Assembly (NCBI GenBank): GCA_018668255.1
Contig: JABISZ010000072.1
Location: 1 to 64,000 of the forward strand
Length of the DNA: 64,000 nt
Reading direction: 5' to 3'
Origin: Pseudomonadota bacterium
GTDB lineage: Bacteria; Pseudomonadota; Gammaproteobacteria; Ga0077536
Shown here: piece after piece, positions 1 to 8,413 of the stretch
Position numbering within the stretch: position 1 is the first letter of the stretch
How the letters are laid out: the number at the start of each line of letters is the position of its first letter
Position numbers and translations under genes: made by a program
Notes under the pieces: generated by a model
Told to the model about the DNA's origin: nothing
Database searches by the model: none
What the model saw: only the letters and a program-made list of their open reading frames with translations

Positions 1-1087
1 CCCAGTGATCTGGATGTCGATGCAAAACATAAGGAGTTATAGCAATGTAGCTATTGGCCGGCACAGTATACCCACGGAAATTATTTTCATTAGTGCTCCG
101 TCTCGCTATTCCCCATACAGGAGGATAGAGGCGCATAGATTCTTGGACTACTTGTTTTAGGTAAGGGAGTTGTGTCAGATCACCGCTCTCAGGTGTCCTT
201 CCTTGAAGAACATTCTCTAGCTCCTCTAGTAACTTTTTTTCGATCTCAGGGTGCTGCGACAGTAAAAAAAAAGTCCATGTTAAGCCAGTCGATGATGTTT
301 CATGCCCTGCAAGCATTAGGGTGACAACTTCATCTCTGATCTGCTTTTTATCCATCCCTTCACCTGTTTCAGGGTCAACTGCTTTCAACAACCTATCAAC
401 AATATCATCGCTCTCGTTAGTGCAATCTTCGTGAGTTTTTATCAGGCTATAGACAATTTCGTCTAGACGTTTATTGGCTGCTTTAAATCGCCCGTTACTA
501 GGTGTGGGTATATAAGGAAAGAGACGAAGTAGTGCATCTAATCGAAGGGGATGTATATTTAGCAACATCAAGATATCGATCATTTCATCCGCAACTTCAT
601 CTATATCAGCACCAAACAATGTCCGGCTAACTATTTGAAAAGTGATTCGACTCATTTCTCTATCAAGCCAGATATTCGTATTTCCGTTGCTTTTCCAGTC
701 GTCGACTATATTTTGCGTGACGCTATTGATGATTGTATCGAATCCGTTAACTGATTTGCTTCCAAAGACAGGCTGCATGAGCCTTCTCTGGCGAGCCCAG
801 CTTTCTCCTTCATTGGTGACGAGACCTTTACCAAAGACAGTCGAGATAACTTTGTAGTCTATAGTGTCTCTTGTGAATTCAGGCCAGGCTTTGGTCAGAA
901 TCTCTCTGACAGATTCAGGATTGCTGACCGAATAAACAGGGAAAGCACCTTGAAACTTAACGATGTCACCATATTTTTTAGCAAGCTGTAATAGATAGAC
1001 AGGCGGGCTGGATCTAATGGCTTCCAACATGTTGTGCCATGGGGGGCCCGGAGGTGAAACCCTACTTGATGTCGAATTTTTATCCAT
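1..1087 (-). CDS. Cytochrome P450, C-terminal part cut by window start
   Basis: Haem-thiolate monooxygenase; about 362 residues are visible. The reading frame begins at the ATG at 1087 and runs off the window at base 1, so the haem-binding cysteine loop is missing here. Visible P450 landmarks are a proline-rich hinge (SPPGPPW, residues 11-17), a C-helix WARQRR (97-102), the I-helix oxygen-activation motif AGHETSS (260-266) and the K-helix ExxR motif (ESMR, 316-319). No N-terminal membrane anchor is apparent, so it is probably a soluble bacterial P450 that needs ferredoxin and reductase partners not encoded here. It follows the LLM monooxygenase at 1185-2225 on the same strand after about 97 bases, which suggests co-transcription. 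The substrate is unknown. The truncation is due to the window edge, not to damage. Confidence 0.93.
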   Translation of the reverse strand, partial: MDKNSTSSRVSPPGPPWHNMLEAIRSSPPVYLLQLAKKYGDIVKFQGAFPVYSVSNPESVREILTKAWPEFTRDTIDYKVISTVFGKGLVTNEGESWARQRRLMQPVFGSKSVNGFDTIINSVTQNIVDDWKSNGNTNIWLDREMSRITFQIVSRTLFGADIDEVADEMIDILMLLNIHPLRLDALLRLFPYIPTPSNGRFKAANKRLDEIVYSLIKTHEDCTNESDDIVDRLLKAVDPETGEGMDKKQIRDEVVTLMLAGHETSSTGLTWTFFLLSQHPEIEKKLLEELENVLQGRTPESGDLTQLPYLKQVVQESMRLYPPVWGIARRSTNENNFRGYTVPANSYIAITPYVLHRHPDHW

Positions 1088-1184
1088 GAGCAGGGATTAT
1101 TGCCTTTATTATGGGATTTGACAGATTAAATATGAAGTTTAATACGGCCTTATCATTTAACTGATGCTAAGGCCGAATTAGTTT

Positions 1185-2225
1185 TTATCGTTTAAAGTGC
1201 GGCATCACGTCTCTAGAAAACAAGTCCATACTGTTGCGAATCAAATTAGGCGCTAAGCCTGACATCGCCATTCCCATAACCAAATGTGTCATGCGACCGC
1301 GACTTTGATAATCAGCAATCATTTCAGTCACATCAGCCGGAGTTCCGACGATTGAGTCTTCCCCAAAGAAGTCAAAATGCTGAGTCCTTATAATTTCTTC
1401 AACAGATTTAATTTCATCTAGTCCTTGATCGTCTCCGGGACTGTCATTTGCTTCCGCAAACCATTGTGAGTACTTTTTATTAGTATAATGAAGTGCTTTG
1501 GCGCAGTTCTCCCAAGCTTCTTCCCTTGACGGTGCCACATGCACCCATCGGAGTTGGGCTACATTGTAGTCAGTAGGTCTTCTACCCGCAGCTTCTAGAC
1601 ATTTATCATAGTGTTCAACAGATTCGACTGGTGCCGTACACTGAAAATGCATCCCCATTTTGGCCGCACGTTCAATTGCTTTAGGTGCAATTGCGCCGAC
1701 CCACATTGGCGGATGTGGTCTTTGAACCGCGGGAGGCACGATTTGTATTTCTTTCAGGTGATTATGTTTCCCATCAAACGTAACCATCTCGTCACTTAGC
1801 AGCCGCTGGATGATTTCCACCCCTTCTTTCAATCTAGCTCCTCGCTCTGCGCTAGGTATTCCTTGATCGTCAAATTCTTTTGGTCGATAGCCTAACCCAA
1901 CACCCAAGTCGAAGCGTCCGTTTGACATGATGTCAATGGTCGCGGTGTCTTCGGCTACTCTGACCGGATTATGCAGTGGTAGAAGTACCAAAAAAGTTCC
2001 AATCCTCATTCGAGTCGTTCTTTGAGAAATGGCACCAGCAATACTCATAAGTGATGGCGAGTAACCATCATCAACAAAATGATGTTCGGTTAGCCATGCG
2101 TGATCGTAACCCATAGCTTCCGAGTCTGAGATTAAATCAAGATGTGATCGATATAAGTCAGTCCAAGGAACCTTTGCAAATTCCGGGTTGCGGAAAGGCC
2201 ATAGTAATCCAAATTTTAAGTTCAT
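1185..2225 (-). CDS. LLM-class flavin-dependent monooxygenase (bacterial luciferase-like)
   Basis: A 346-residue TIM-barrel flavin monooxygenase of the luciferase-like (LLM) superfamily, expected to use reduced FMN or F420 supplied by a separate reductase. Seen: an N-terminal strand MNLKFGLLWPFRNP, WLTEHHF, a GRFDLGVGLGY segment and a WVGAIAPKA phosphate-loop region, all typical of the superfamily. A start at 2267 is possible, but the ATG at 2225 follows an AGGGGAA ribosome site by about five bases and puts the first beta strand at the N-terminus. It is the first gene of a minus-strand pair with the P450 and diverges from the aminotransferase cluster. Its closest relative in the window is the LLM at 6373, which shares the N-terminus and the TEHHF and DGRFDLGVG motifs. 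The substrate cannot be read from sequence. Confidence 0.93.
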   Translation of the reverse strand: MNLKFGLLWPFRNPEFAKVPWTDLYRSHLDLISDSEAMGYDHAWLTEHHFVDDGYSPSLMSIAGAISQRTTRMRIGTFLVLLPLHNPVRVAEDTATIDIMSNGRFDLGVGLGYRPKEFDDQGIPSAERGARLKEGVEIIQRLLSDEMVTFDGKHNHLKEIQIVPPAVQRPHPPMWVGAIAPKAIERAAKMGMHFQCTAPVESVEHYDKCLEAAGRRPTDYNVAQLRWVHVAPSREEAWENCAKALHYTNKKYSQWFAEANDSPGDDQGLDEIKSVEEIIRTQHFDFFGEDSIVGTPADVTEMIADYQSRGRMTHLVMGMAMSGLAPNLIRNSMDLFSRDVMPHFKR

Positions 2226-2282
2226 GTTGTTCCCCTTTAAGTTGGTATCTGATGAATTAATTTTCACTAATTTTTCTTAGAT

Positions 2283-2325
2283 TTTTAGAGTAAAAACGAA
2301 AAATATTATCATTATGACTCTAAAA
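2283..2325. repeat. Perfect 9-bp inverted repeat between divergent operons
   Basis: TTTTAGAGT at 2283-2291 and ACTCTAAAA at 2317-2325 form a perfect 9-base inverted repeat with a 25-base AT-rich spacer. It lies in the 280-base gap between the divergent LLM (start 2225) and aminotransferase (start 2506), where an operator would be expected. No cognate regulator is encoded nearby. A chance repeat in AT-rich DNA is possible. Confidence 0.3.
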
Positions 2326-2505
2326 GAAAGATGGATTTACCTTCCTCACTTCCAACTCTCTTTTTCGATTATAGAAGAAATGTATTATTTCGCAATTTTG
2401 GTAGCTTGTTTTCGCAGCTTAAGGGTTGTATGTTAATTTTTTGGGGCTAAGGCAAGTTGCAATGAAACAAGAAAATGAAAAAAATAACATTTTTTGTTGG
2501 TTAAA

Positions 2506-3816
2506 ATGAGCTTAGAACTTGAGCCTTTCTGGATGCCATTCACGCATAATCGGATGTTTAAGAAATCTCCTCGGTTAATAGAACGGGGAGAGGGGATGTA
2601 TTATCAAACGTCTGATGGCCACAGCGTCTTGGATGCTATCTCTGGATTATGGTGTTCAAATGCAGGACATAGGCACCCAAAAATCGTACAAGCGGTTAAG
2701 GATCAACTAGACGAACTAGATTTCACGGCACCCTTTCAGTCCGGCCATCCAAAAGCTTTCATGCTAGCTGAGGCTATAAAGGAGGTATCTCCTGTTGGTC
2801 TTAATCATGTTTTTCTTACTAGCTCAGGCTCTGAGGCCTGCGACACCGCCCTCAAAATAGCGTTGGCCTATCATCATTCAACAGGCGAGGTCCAGAGAAC
2901 GCGCTTCGTAGGACGCGAGAAAGGCTATCATGGTGTCGGTTTTGGAGGTATTTCTGTTGGAGGAATTGATGCCAACAAAAAAGCCTTTAAAGCGTCATTG
3001 CTGCCTGGGACTTTGCACTTGCCTCATACACATAATTTGTCAAAAATGGCTTTCTCAAAAGGACAGCCAGTTTGGGGTGATCATTTAGCAGATAATTTAG
3101 AGGCTCTAGTTGATGCAAATGGTTCAGAGACAATAGCCGGCGTGATTGTTGAGCCGATGCAAGGATCGGCTGGTGTGATCGTACCACCGCTTGGCTATCT
3201 GAAAAAGCTGAGGAGTATCTGTGACGCGCATCAAATTTTATTGATTTTTGACGAGGTGATAACGGGATTTGGGCGATTAGGAGAATGGTTTGCGGCCGAT
3301 AGGTTTGGAGTTATTCCCGATATGATCATTTTCGCGAAAGGCGTCACCAGTGGTGTCGTTCCTCTAGGGGGTGTCATAGTGCGAGACAGTATCTATAACG
3401 AGATCATGGTTGGCCCGAGTCATTTAGTTGAGTTTTTTCACGGCTACACTAACTCTGGTCATCCGCTGGCCTGTGCTGCGGGCATTTCGGCTATCAATGT
3501 TTACGAGAGCGAGGGTTTATTGGCTAAATCTCGTAAGCTTGAGATCGAACTTGAAGAGGCAATTCACTCTTTGCGTGATGAAGCGCATGTGGTTGATATA
3601 AGAAACATTGGGATGGCAGCTGCTATAGAATTTGAAACACGTAATAATCAAACCTCGATGCGTGCTATGGAGATATTCCAATACTGTTTCGACCATGGAG
3701 TCATGGTCCGCTACACGGGCGATATAATTGCGATTGGTCCTGCCTTAGTTTGCGACGAGACAGAGATAGAGGTCATAATTGAAACAATACGATCGGCCAT
3801 TCGTGCCGTCGCATAG
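2506..3816 (+). CDS. Class III aminotransferase (omega-amino acid:pyruvate type)
   Basis: PLP-dependent class III transaminase of 436 residues, most like omega-amino acid (beta-alanine):pyruvate aminotransferases, which move an amino group from an omega-amine to pyruvate. Seen: the subfamily N-terminus FWMPFTHNR, GLWCSNAGHRHP, the LTSSGSEA cofactor-binding loop, DEVITGFGR, and Lys278 in FAKGVTSG as the Schiff-base lysine. A longer reading frame begins at a TTG at 2494, but the ATG at 2506 matches the family N-terminus; neither has a strong ribosome site. It heads a plus-strand cluster with a RutA-like LLM (26 bases downstream), SDR, PEBP and a second LLM. The cluster context suggests removal of an amine from a substrate that is also oxygenated. 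Exact substrate unknown. Confidence 0.92.
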   Translation: MSLELEPFWMPFTHNRMFKKSPRLIERGEGMYYQTSDGHSVLDAISGLWCSNAGHRHPKIVQAVKDQLDELDFTAPFQSGHPKAFMLAEAIKEVSPVGLNHVFLTSSGSEACDTALKIALAYHHSTGEVQRTRFVGREKGYHGVGFGGISVGGIDANKKAFKASLLPGTLHLPHTHNLSKMAFSKGQPVWGDHLADNLEALVDANGSETIAGVIVEPMQGSAGVIVPPLGYLKKLRSICDAHQILLIFDEVITGFGRLGEWFAADRFGVIPDMIIFAKGVTSGVVPLGGVIVRDSIYNEIMVGPSHLVEFFHGYTNSGHPLACAAGISAINVYESEGLLAKSRKLEIELEEAIHSLRDEAHVVDIRNIGMAAAIEFETRNNQTSMRAMEIFQYCFDHGVMVRYTGDIIAIGPALVCDETEIEVIIETIRSAIRAVA

Positions 3817-3842
3817 GATTTTAGCTACGAGGTTAAATATAG

Positions 3843-4988
3843 ATGAAGAATGAAGAGACTATGCATGCTGATGATATAGGCCAATGGCGCCTTAATAATG
3901 TGCCTGCCTATAATAAAAATAAAATGAAGCTCGGAGTGTTTGCTACTAATTGCAGTAATGGGACGACGATGACGCATGCACCAACGACCTTCGAACCCAC
4001 CTACAAACATAACGTTAAAATAGCTAAGCTTGCCGACACTTTGGGGTTTGAACTACTTGTGCCCGTAGGCAGATGGAAGCATTTTGGAGGGAGTACTCAG
4101 TTTAACGGAGACAATATGGAAGTGTATACGTGGGCCACAGCAATGGCCTGTAATACTTCTAATATTATGGTGTGTGCAACTTCTCATACCCCCACCGCAC
4201 ACCCTCTGTTCGCTGCAAAGCAGGGTTCGAGTATCGATAACATTTCGGGAGGGCGATTTGCCCTTAATATAGTGTGTGGTTGGTTTCGACCTGAAATTGA
4301 AATGTTCGGTAAAGAACAGTTACCCCATTCGGAAAGATATGCAATGGCGCACGAGTGGGTAACTTGCGTTAAGAAGGCTTGGTCGGAGCAAGATTTTAGC
4401 TTTCAAGGAAAGTATTTTTCCATCAAGGAAGGTTTTTTGTCACCCAAGCCGATACAGAAACCGGGCCCTATTTTACTCAATGCCGGAAACTCTGAGGATG
4501 GCCGAGAATTTTCAGCAAGAGAAATGGATTTTAATTTTATCACTATGGCGACACCAGAGGAGGCCGGCAATCTAGTCAAAGACATCCATAAGCGGGCAGC
4601 TATTTATAAAAGGCAGTGCGGTGTCATGAGCCAGGCATTTGTTTGCTGTCGTGAAACAGAAAGTGAAGCTCGCGCAGTCTATGACACCATTCTTGAGCAG
4701 GGCGACTGGGATGCGGCTAGAAACGTTATGGAACTGCTGGGAATTGAGAGTGGATCGTTTGATGCTACTATCAAACAGTTTGCAGAGCGATTTGTGGCGG
4801 GATGGGGAGGGTACCCGTTAGTGGGTACTCCAGAGCAGGTGGTTGAGAAGATGAAAGAGCTGGGTGATTTAGGTGTTGAAGGGCTTATTTTATCTTGGCT
4901 TGACTACCATGAAGAGCTGGAATTTTTTGGAGATCGTGTGCTCCCTTTGATGGAACAAGCTGGATTGAGACTGCCCAAGATCGTATAG
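3843..4988 (+). CDS. RutA-like LLM flavin monooxygenase
   Basis: A 381-residue luciferase-like monooxygenase of the RutA / dimethylsulfone monooxygenase branch. RutA itself opens the uracil ring, and related members act on sulfones and haloaromatics, using FMNH2. Seen: first strand KLGVFATNCSNG, GRWKHFGG, SGGRFALNIVCGW (compare NLVTGW in RutA) and a C-terminal FGDRVLPLM. The NCSN motif after the first strand is shared with the LLM at 25183-26259, so the two form a sub-branch. It follows the aminotransferase by 26 bases; a GAGG lies about ten bases before the ATG. No dedicated flavin reductase (RutF-like) gene is present in the window. Substrate unknown; it is not RutA proper because the rest of the rut operon is absent. 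Confidence 0.92.
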   Translation: MKNEETMHADDIGQWRLNNVPAYNKNKMKLGVFATNCSNGTTMTHAPTTFEPTYKHNVKIAKLADTLGFELLVPVGRWKHFGGSTQFNGDNMEVYTWATAMACNTSNIMVCATSHTPTAHPLFAAKQGSSIDNISGGRFALNIVCGWFRPEIEMFGKEQLPHSERYAMAHEWVTCVKKAWSEQDFSFQGKYFSIKEGFLSPKPIQKPGPILLNAGNSEDGREFSAREMDFNFITMATPEEAGNLVKDIHKRAAIYKRQCGVMSQAFVCCRETESEARAVYDTILEQGDWDAARNVMELLGIESGSFDATIKQFAERFVAGWGGYPLVGTPEQVVEKMKELGDLGVEGLILSWLDYHEELEFFGDRVLPLMEQAGLRLPKIV

Positions 4989-5011
4989 ATAATTAATATG
5001 GAGAGTAAATT

Positions 5012-5779
5012 GTGGGACGACTAGAAAATAAGGTTGCGATAATCAGTGGTGCGCTAGGCGGACAAGGACAGGTAGCAGTGAGCCGATTCGTTGCAGAAGG
5101 GGCTAAAGTTGTGGCAACAGACATGTCACCTGAGCCTGACGGAAGGGTGGCTGAGTTAGTTTCAGAGACTGATGCGGCTGTGGCATATATTGGTGGAGAC
5201 CTCTGCGATTACAGTCTTTTAGATAGAATTGTCGAGCTTGCTATAGCTCGATTTTCAGGACTAGATATCCTCTTCAGTAATCACGGAATTATGGTAGGTA
5301 AACCTTTTTTAGAGACTACCGTAGAGGAGCTTGATAGCGTGCTGACGGTGAATTTACGCGCACCATTTCTTCTCAGCCAAGTCGCTGCGCGAGAAATGTC
5401 AAAAAGAGGAGGAGGCTCAATTATTCATAACTCGTCTGTGGGAGGATTGGTAGGGTTCCCAACCATGGCGGCCTATGGCGCTTCCAAAGGAGGGCTAGCT
5501 CAGCTGGCACGTTCTATGGCGACTGACCTTGCGGAATACAACATCAGAGTGAATGCTATTTGCCCTGGCGTTGTAGATACTCCGATGCCTGAGCGGTACG
5601 TAGAGGGCTTAGGTGTCAATAAAGAATCAGTATTTGCAGAGATGGAGGGGATGCATTTAATGAATAGGTTGGGACGTCCCGAAGAAATTGTTAATGTTGC
5701 ATTATTTTTAGCCTCTGATGAAGCTTCTTTTATGACCGGAGCGGTAATCCCCGTAGATGGCGGGCTGTCTGCGATTTAA
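5012..5779 (+). CDS. SDR-family NAD(P)-dependent oxidoreductase
   Basis: Classical short-chain dehydrogenase of 255 residues. Seen: a cofactor loop (SGALGGQGQ, the TGxxxGxG motif in variant form), NHG in place of the usual NNAG, a catalytic Ser in HNSSVGG, the Tyr-x-x-x-Lys pair in YGASKGG, PGVVDTP and a C-terminal VDGG. The start is GTG at 5012, preceded by GGAGAG about nine bases upstream. It sits 23 bases after the RutA-like LLM and 33 before the PEBP gene, so it is part of the same transcription unit, probably oxidising an alcohol intermediate. Substrate unknown. Confidence 0.93.
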   Translation: MGRLENKVAIISGALGGQGQVAVSRFVAEGAKVVATDMSPEPDGRVAELVSETDAAVAYIGGDLCDYSLLDRIVELAIARFSGLDILFSNHGIMVGKPFLETTVEELDSVLTVNLRAPFLLSQVAAREMSKRGGGSIIHNSSVGGLVGFPTMAAYGASKGGLAQLARSMATDLAEYNIRVNAICPGVVDTPMPERYVEGLGVNKESVFAEMEGMHLMNRLGRPEEIVNVALFLASDEASFMTGAVIPVDGGLSAI

Positions 5780-5812
5780 TTTATTAAAAGTATCAAATAC
5801 GGAGTAAGTAGA

Positions 5813-6313
5813 ATGAGTTTGGTTTTAAAAAGCGAGAGTTTCAAAGATGGTGATAGGCTAAAGACGCCGCATGTTTTATCTGAGGCGTATGGCTTTGGTT
5901 GTACTGGCGGTAATTTGTCACCTCAGTTAGCGTGGAGCGGAGTCCCTGAGGGGACAGAGAGTTTTTCGTTGACTTGCTATGATCCTGATGCGCCGACAGG
6001 AAGCGGGTTTTGGCATTGGAATGTAGCTAATATTCCGGCTAATATTTTCTCTTTAGAACTAGGATCAGGGGACCTTTCGGCGGGGAAAATGCACCCTGAT
6101 GCGGTGGAAGTTAGAACGGATTTTGGAGTCCCGGGATATGGCGGCCCTTGCGCGCCAGAAGGTTCAAATATCCATCGATATATTTTTACTGTCCATGCTG
6201 TAAACGTAAAATCACTGCCTGTGACACCAGATACTACGGCTGCAATACTTGGGTTTTACCTAAATTTTCACACTATAGAGAAAGCGAGCTTAATTGGGTT
6301 GTTTAGTCGGTAG
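5813..6313 (+). CDS. YbhB/YbcL family PEBP protein
   Basis: A 166-residue phosphatidylethanolamine-binding-protein (Raf kinase inhibitor-like) family member. Seen: the family's CYDPDAPTG ligand-pocket segment, FWHWNVANIP, a GYGGPCAPEG turn and HRYIFTVHAV. Bacterial homologues (YbhB, YbcL) are soluble small-molecule-binding proteins of unclear role. No signal peptide, so cytoplasmic. It lies between an SDR and an LLM in the same direction. Membership of a catabolic operon suggests that it handles a hydrophobic substrate or product, but that is inference. Confidence 0.9.
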   Translation: MSLVLKSESFKDGDRLKTPHVLSEAYGFGCTGGNLSPQLAWSGVPEGTESFSLTCYDPDAPTGSGFWHWNVANIPANIFSLELGSGDLSAGKMHPDAVEVRTDFGVPGYGGPCAPEGSNIHRYIFTVHAVNVKSLPVTPDTTAAILGFYLNFHTIEKASLIGLFSR

Positions 6314-6372
6314 GCGTTTTTAATTAAGGAATTTAATTTATCTAAGTTCATTTGCTTAAGGGGAGCAAGGTA

Positions 6373-7398
6373 ATGCGATTTGGGATAATGTATGATTTTA
6401 GAAACCCACAAAGATGGCATATACCGTCGGCACGGTTTTATCGAGCGATGCTCGACCAGATGGTCGAGGCAGAGAGAATAGGCTTCGACCATGTTTGGTT
6501 AACTGAACATCATTTCACCGAAGATGGCTACAACCCTTCATCCTTATCTATGGCTGCTGCTGTTGCGGCGGTAACTTCACAAATCAGGATAGGCACTTTC
6601 ATACTGCTATTGCCTTTTATTCATCCTGTCAGGGCCGCAGAAGATGTTATCTTGGCGGATATTATTTCTGATGGCCGATTTGATTTAGGAGTTGGTCAAG
6701 GCTATACCCATGATGAATTCAATGCATTTTGTATAGACCGTAAGGAAAGAGCACCGAGGCTTTCCGAAGGTATTGAATTGATGACGAAGCTCTTCACAGA
6801 GAATAACGTCACTTTTAATGGGAAGTACCACCAAGTGTCTAATATGACATTATCCCCCAAAGCCATTCAAGCGCCTCACCCACCGCTGTGGATCGGAGCT
6901 CGCGGCCCTAAAGCCATCAGGCGAGCAGCGGAAATGGGGGCTAACCTGATGACTACGCTGGGGCCAGATCCGGCGCCATTGTATATAGATACGCTTAAAG
7001 AGCTCGGGAAAGATCCTGCCAACTTTAAAATTGCGCAACTCAGGATGGTTTATTGTGCCGATTCTGAAGATCAGGCTTGGGAAGATATTCAACATCACTT
7101 AGCCCATGTTTTCGGCTATTACGAAGCTGTGCTGAAAGAAGCTGGTGATGTTGAGGGTGATGAGCTGTCTATGCCATACAATTCCCCAGAAGAGATCCGA
7201 GACTCTGTTTTGGCGGAGACTGCAATCATGGCGGGCACAGTTGAGCAAGTGGCAGACAAGATGTCTGACTTTAAAAAGAATTTCGAATGCACAGATTTCA
7301 TCCTTTCGAGCCACTTTGCTGGGATTGATCCTAGGAAAAGTTCCTATTCAAACGCACTTTTCGCAAAACATGTGATGCCTAAATTTAAAGCCTCCTAG
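6373..7398 (+). CDS. LLM-class flavin-dependent monooxygenase (paralogue of 1185-2225)
   Basis: A 341-residue luciferase-like monooxygenase. The ATG at 6373 follows AAGGGGAGCAAGG closely and gives the family N-terminus MRFGIMYDFRNP; an upstream TTG at 6352 is less likely. Seen: WLTEHHFTEDGY, IRIGTFILLLP, DGRFDLGVGQGY and WIGARGPKA. It resembles the minus-strand LLM at 1185-2225 along its whole length, so the two are paralogues on the outer sides of one cluster. Last gene of the aminotransferase/LLM/SDR/PEBP/LLM unit. Cofactor (FMNH2 or F420H2) and substrate are not determinable from sequence. Confidence 0.93.
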   Translation: MRFGIMYDFRNPQRWHIPSARFYRAMLDQMVEAERIGFDHVWLTEHHFTEDGYNPSSLSMAAAVAAVTSQIRIGTFILLLPFIHPVRAAEDVILADIISDGRFDLGVGQGYTHDEFNAFCIDRKERAPRLSEGIELMTKLFTENNVTFNGKYHQVSNMTLSPKAIQAPHPPLWIGARGPKAIRRAAEMGANLMTTLGPDPAPLYIDTLKELGKDPANFKIAQLRMVYCADSEDQAWEDIQHHLAHVFGYYEAVLKEAGDVEGDELSMPYNSPEEIRDSVLAETAIMAGTVEQVADKMSDFKKNFECTDFILSSHFAGIDPRKSSYSNALFAKHVMPKFKAS

Positions 7399-7431
7399 CG
7401 TGGAAAGATTTCGGTAGCCCTTCTGTTTTAG

Positions 7432-8319
7432 CTAACTGTCGGTTTTTTTGTAATCGATTACTTGCATCGCAATGATTGCGAGAAGCACGATGCCTCCTCC
7501 GACTGCTTGGGGAAATTCGAGTACTTCACTAAATAACATCCAGGCTGCGATCACTGCAACGACAGGTTGGATATTTACTGCCATACCTGCCTTGAGAGCG
7601 CCGATTCTAGAAATTGCGTAAAGATATAAAGGTGTACCGCCACTTTGGAACAGTCCGACTCCGAGTGTCCCGGCCCAACCTGTCCGACTTGTAGGTAAAT
7701 TTAGAGAGCCAAGAAATAGGCAGATAGCAATCAACGTGATTAAGCTGAAGCAGCTGATATGGAACGCTGTGACAAAAGCATTTTGAGCACCGAAATGCTG
7801 CCTTATCTGGATAGCATTAAACGCCGTGGCTACAGCTCCCATAAGAGCTAATGCCCCGCCTCTCCAGTCTATAGCTTCTGAAGATGCACCGAGCATCACA
7901 ATAAGCCCGGAGAAGGCAACAATAATTGCGATTAATTTTGATAAGGTAACTTTCTCTATACCAAACATGAACACTAACACAGCGATCATTACAGGGAAGG
8001 TGAAAAATATTAATGTTGCGAGGCCGACCGAGATGAATTTAATAGATCCTAGATAGCCTAAGGTCATCAATACAAAAAGAATGCCGTTTACTATTGTTGG
8101 CTTCAATAGAACTCTCGACAATGTGTAATCTATTTTTGTAATCAACAGAGCTAACCAGAGAAACACTACGACAATAAACGTTCTTATTGTGACTAAACTG
8201 ACGGCATCTATCCCGCCGTCATAGGCATATCTGGAGACCACTGCCGCTCCCGCCAATAAGGTGCCGGCGAGAAGCGCACAGAAAAACCCCTGCATGTTGG
8301 TTTTAGGATTGTTTGACAT
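7432..8319 (-). CDS. DMT-superfamily transporter (EamA type)
   Basis: A 295-residue inner-membrane protein with about ten hydrophobic helices in two EamA repeats. Such drug/metabolite transporters usually export amino acids, purines or other small metabolites. The start is the ATG at 8319, five bases after GGAG; the GTG six bases upstream overlaps the ribosome site and is rejected. It is convergent with the LLM ending at 7398 and lies downstream of the BVMO gene on the same strand. It may export a product or substrate analogue of the neighbouring pathway; specificity is unknown. Confidence 0.9.
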   Translation of the reverse strand: MSNNPKTNMQGFFCALLAGTLLAGAAVVSRYAYDGGIDAVSLVTIRTFIVVVFLWLALLITKIDYTLSRVLLKPTIVNGILFVLMTLGYLGSIKFISVGLATLIFFTFPVMIAVLVFMFGIEKVTLSKLIAIIVAFSGLIVMLGASSEAIDWRGGALALMGAVATAFNAIQIRQHFGAQNAFVTAFHISCFSLITLIAICLFLGSLNLPTSRTGWAGTLGVGLFQSGGTPLYLYAISRIGALKAGMAVNIQPVVAVIAAWMLFSEVLEFPQAVGGGIVLLAIIAMQVIDYKKTDS

Positions 8320-8413
8320 GGTCACTCCAGTTTCGTGTCACAAATTATGGAGAGTGCCCTTAATCTCTACCTACAGGACCTGTCATAGTAAAGTTACAAG
8401 TCACCCGGTGCTT

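Noticed and set aside
642-857. Plus-strand open frame opposite the P450
   Set aside because: It is a shadow of the P450 coding sequence, whose conserved motifs are clear on the minus strand.
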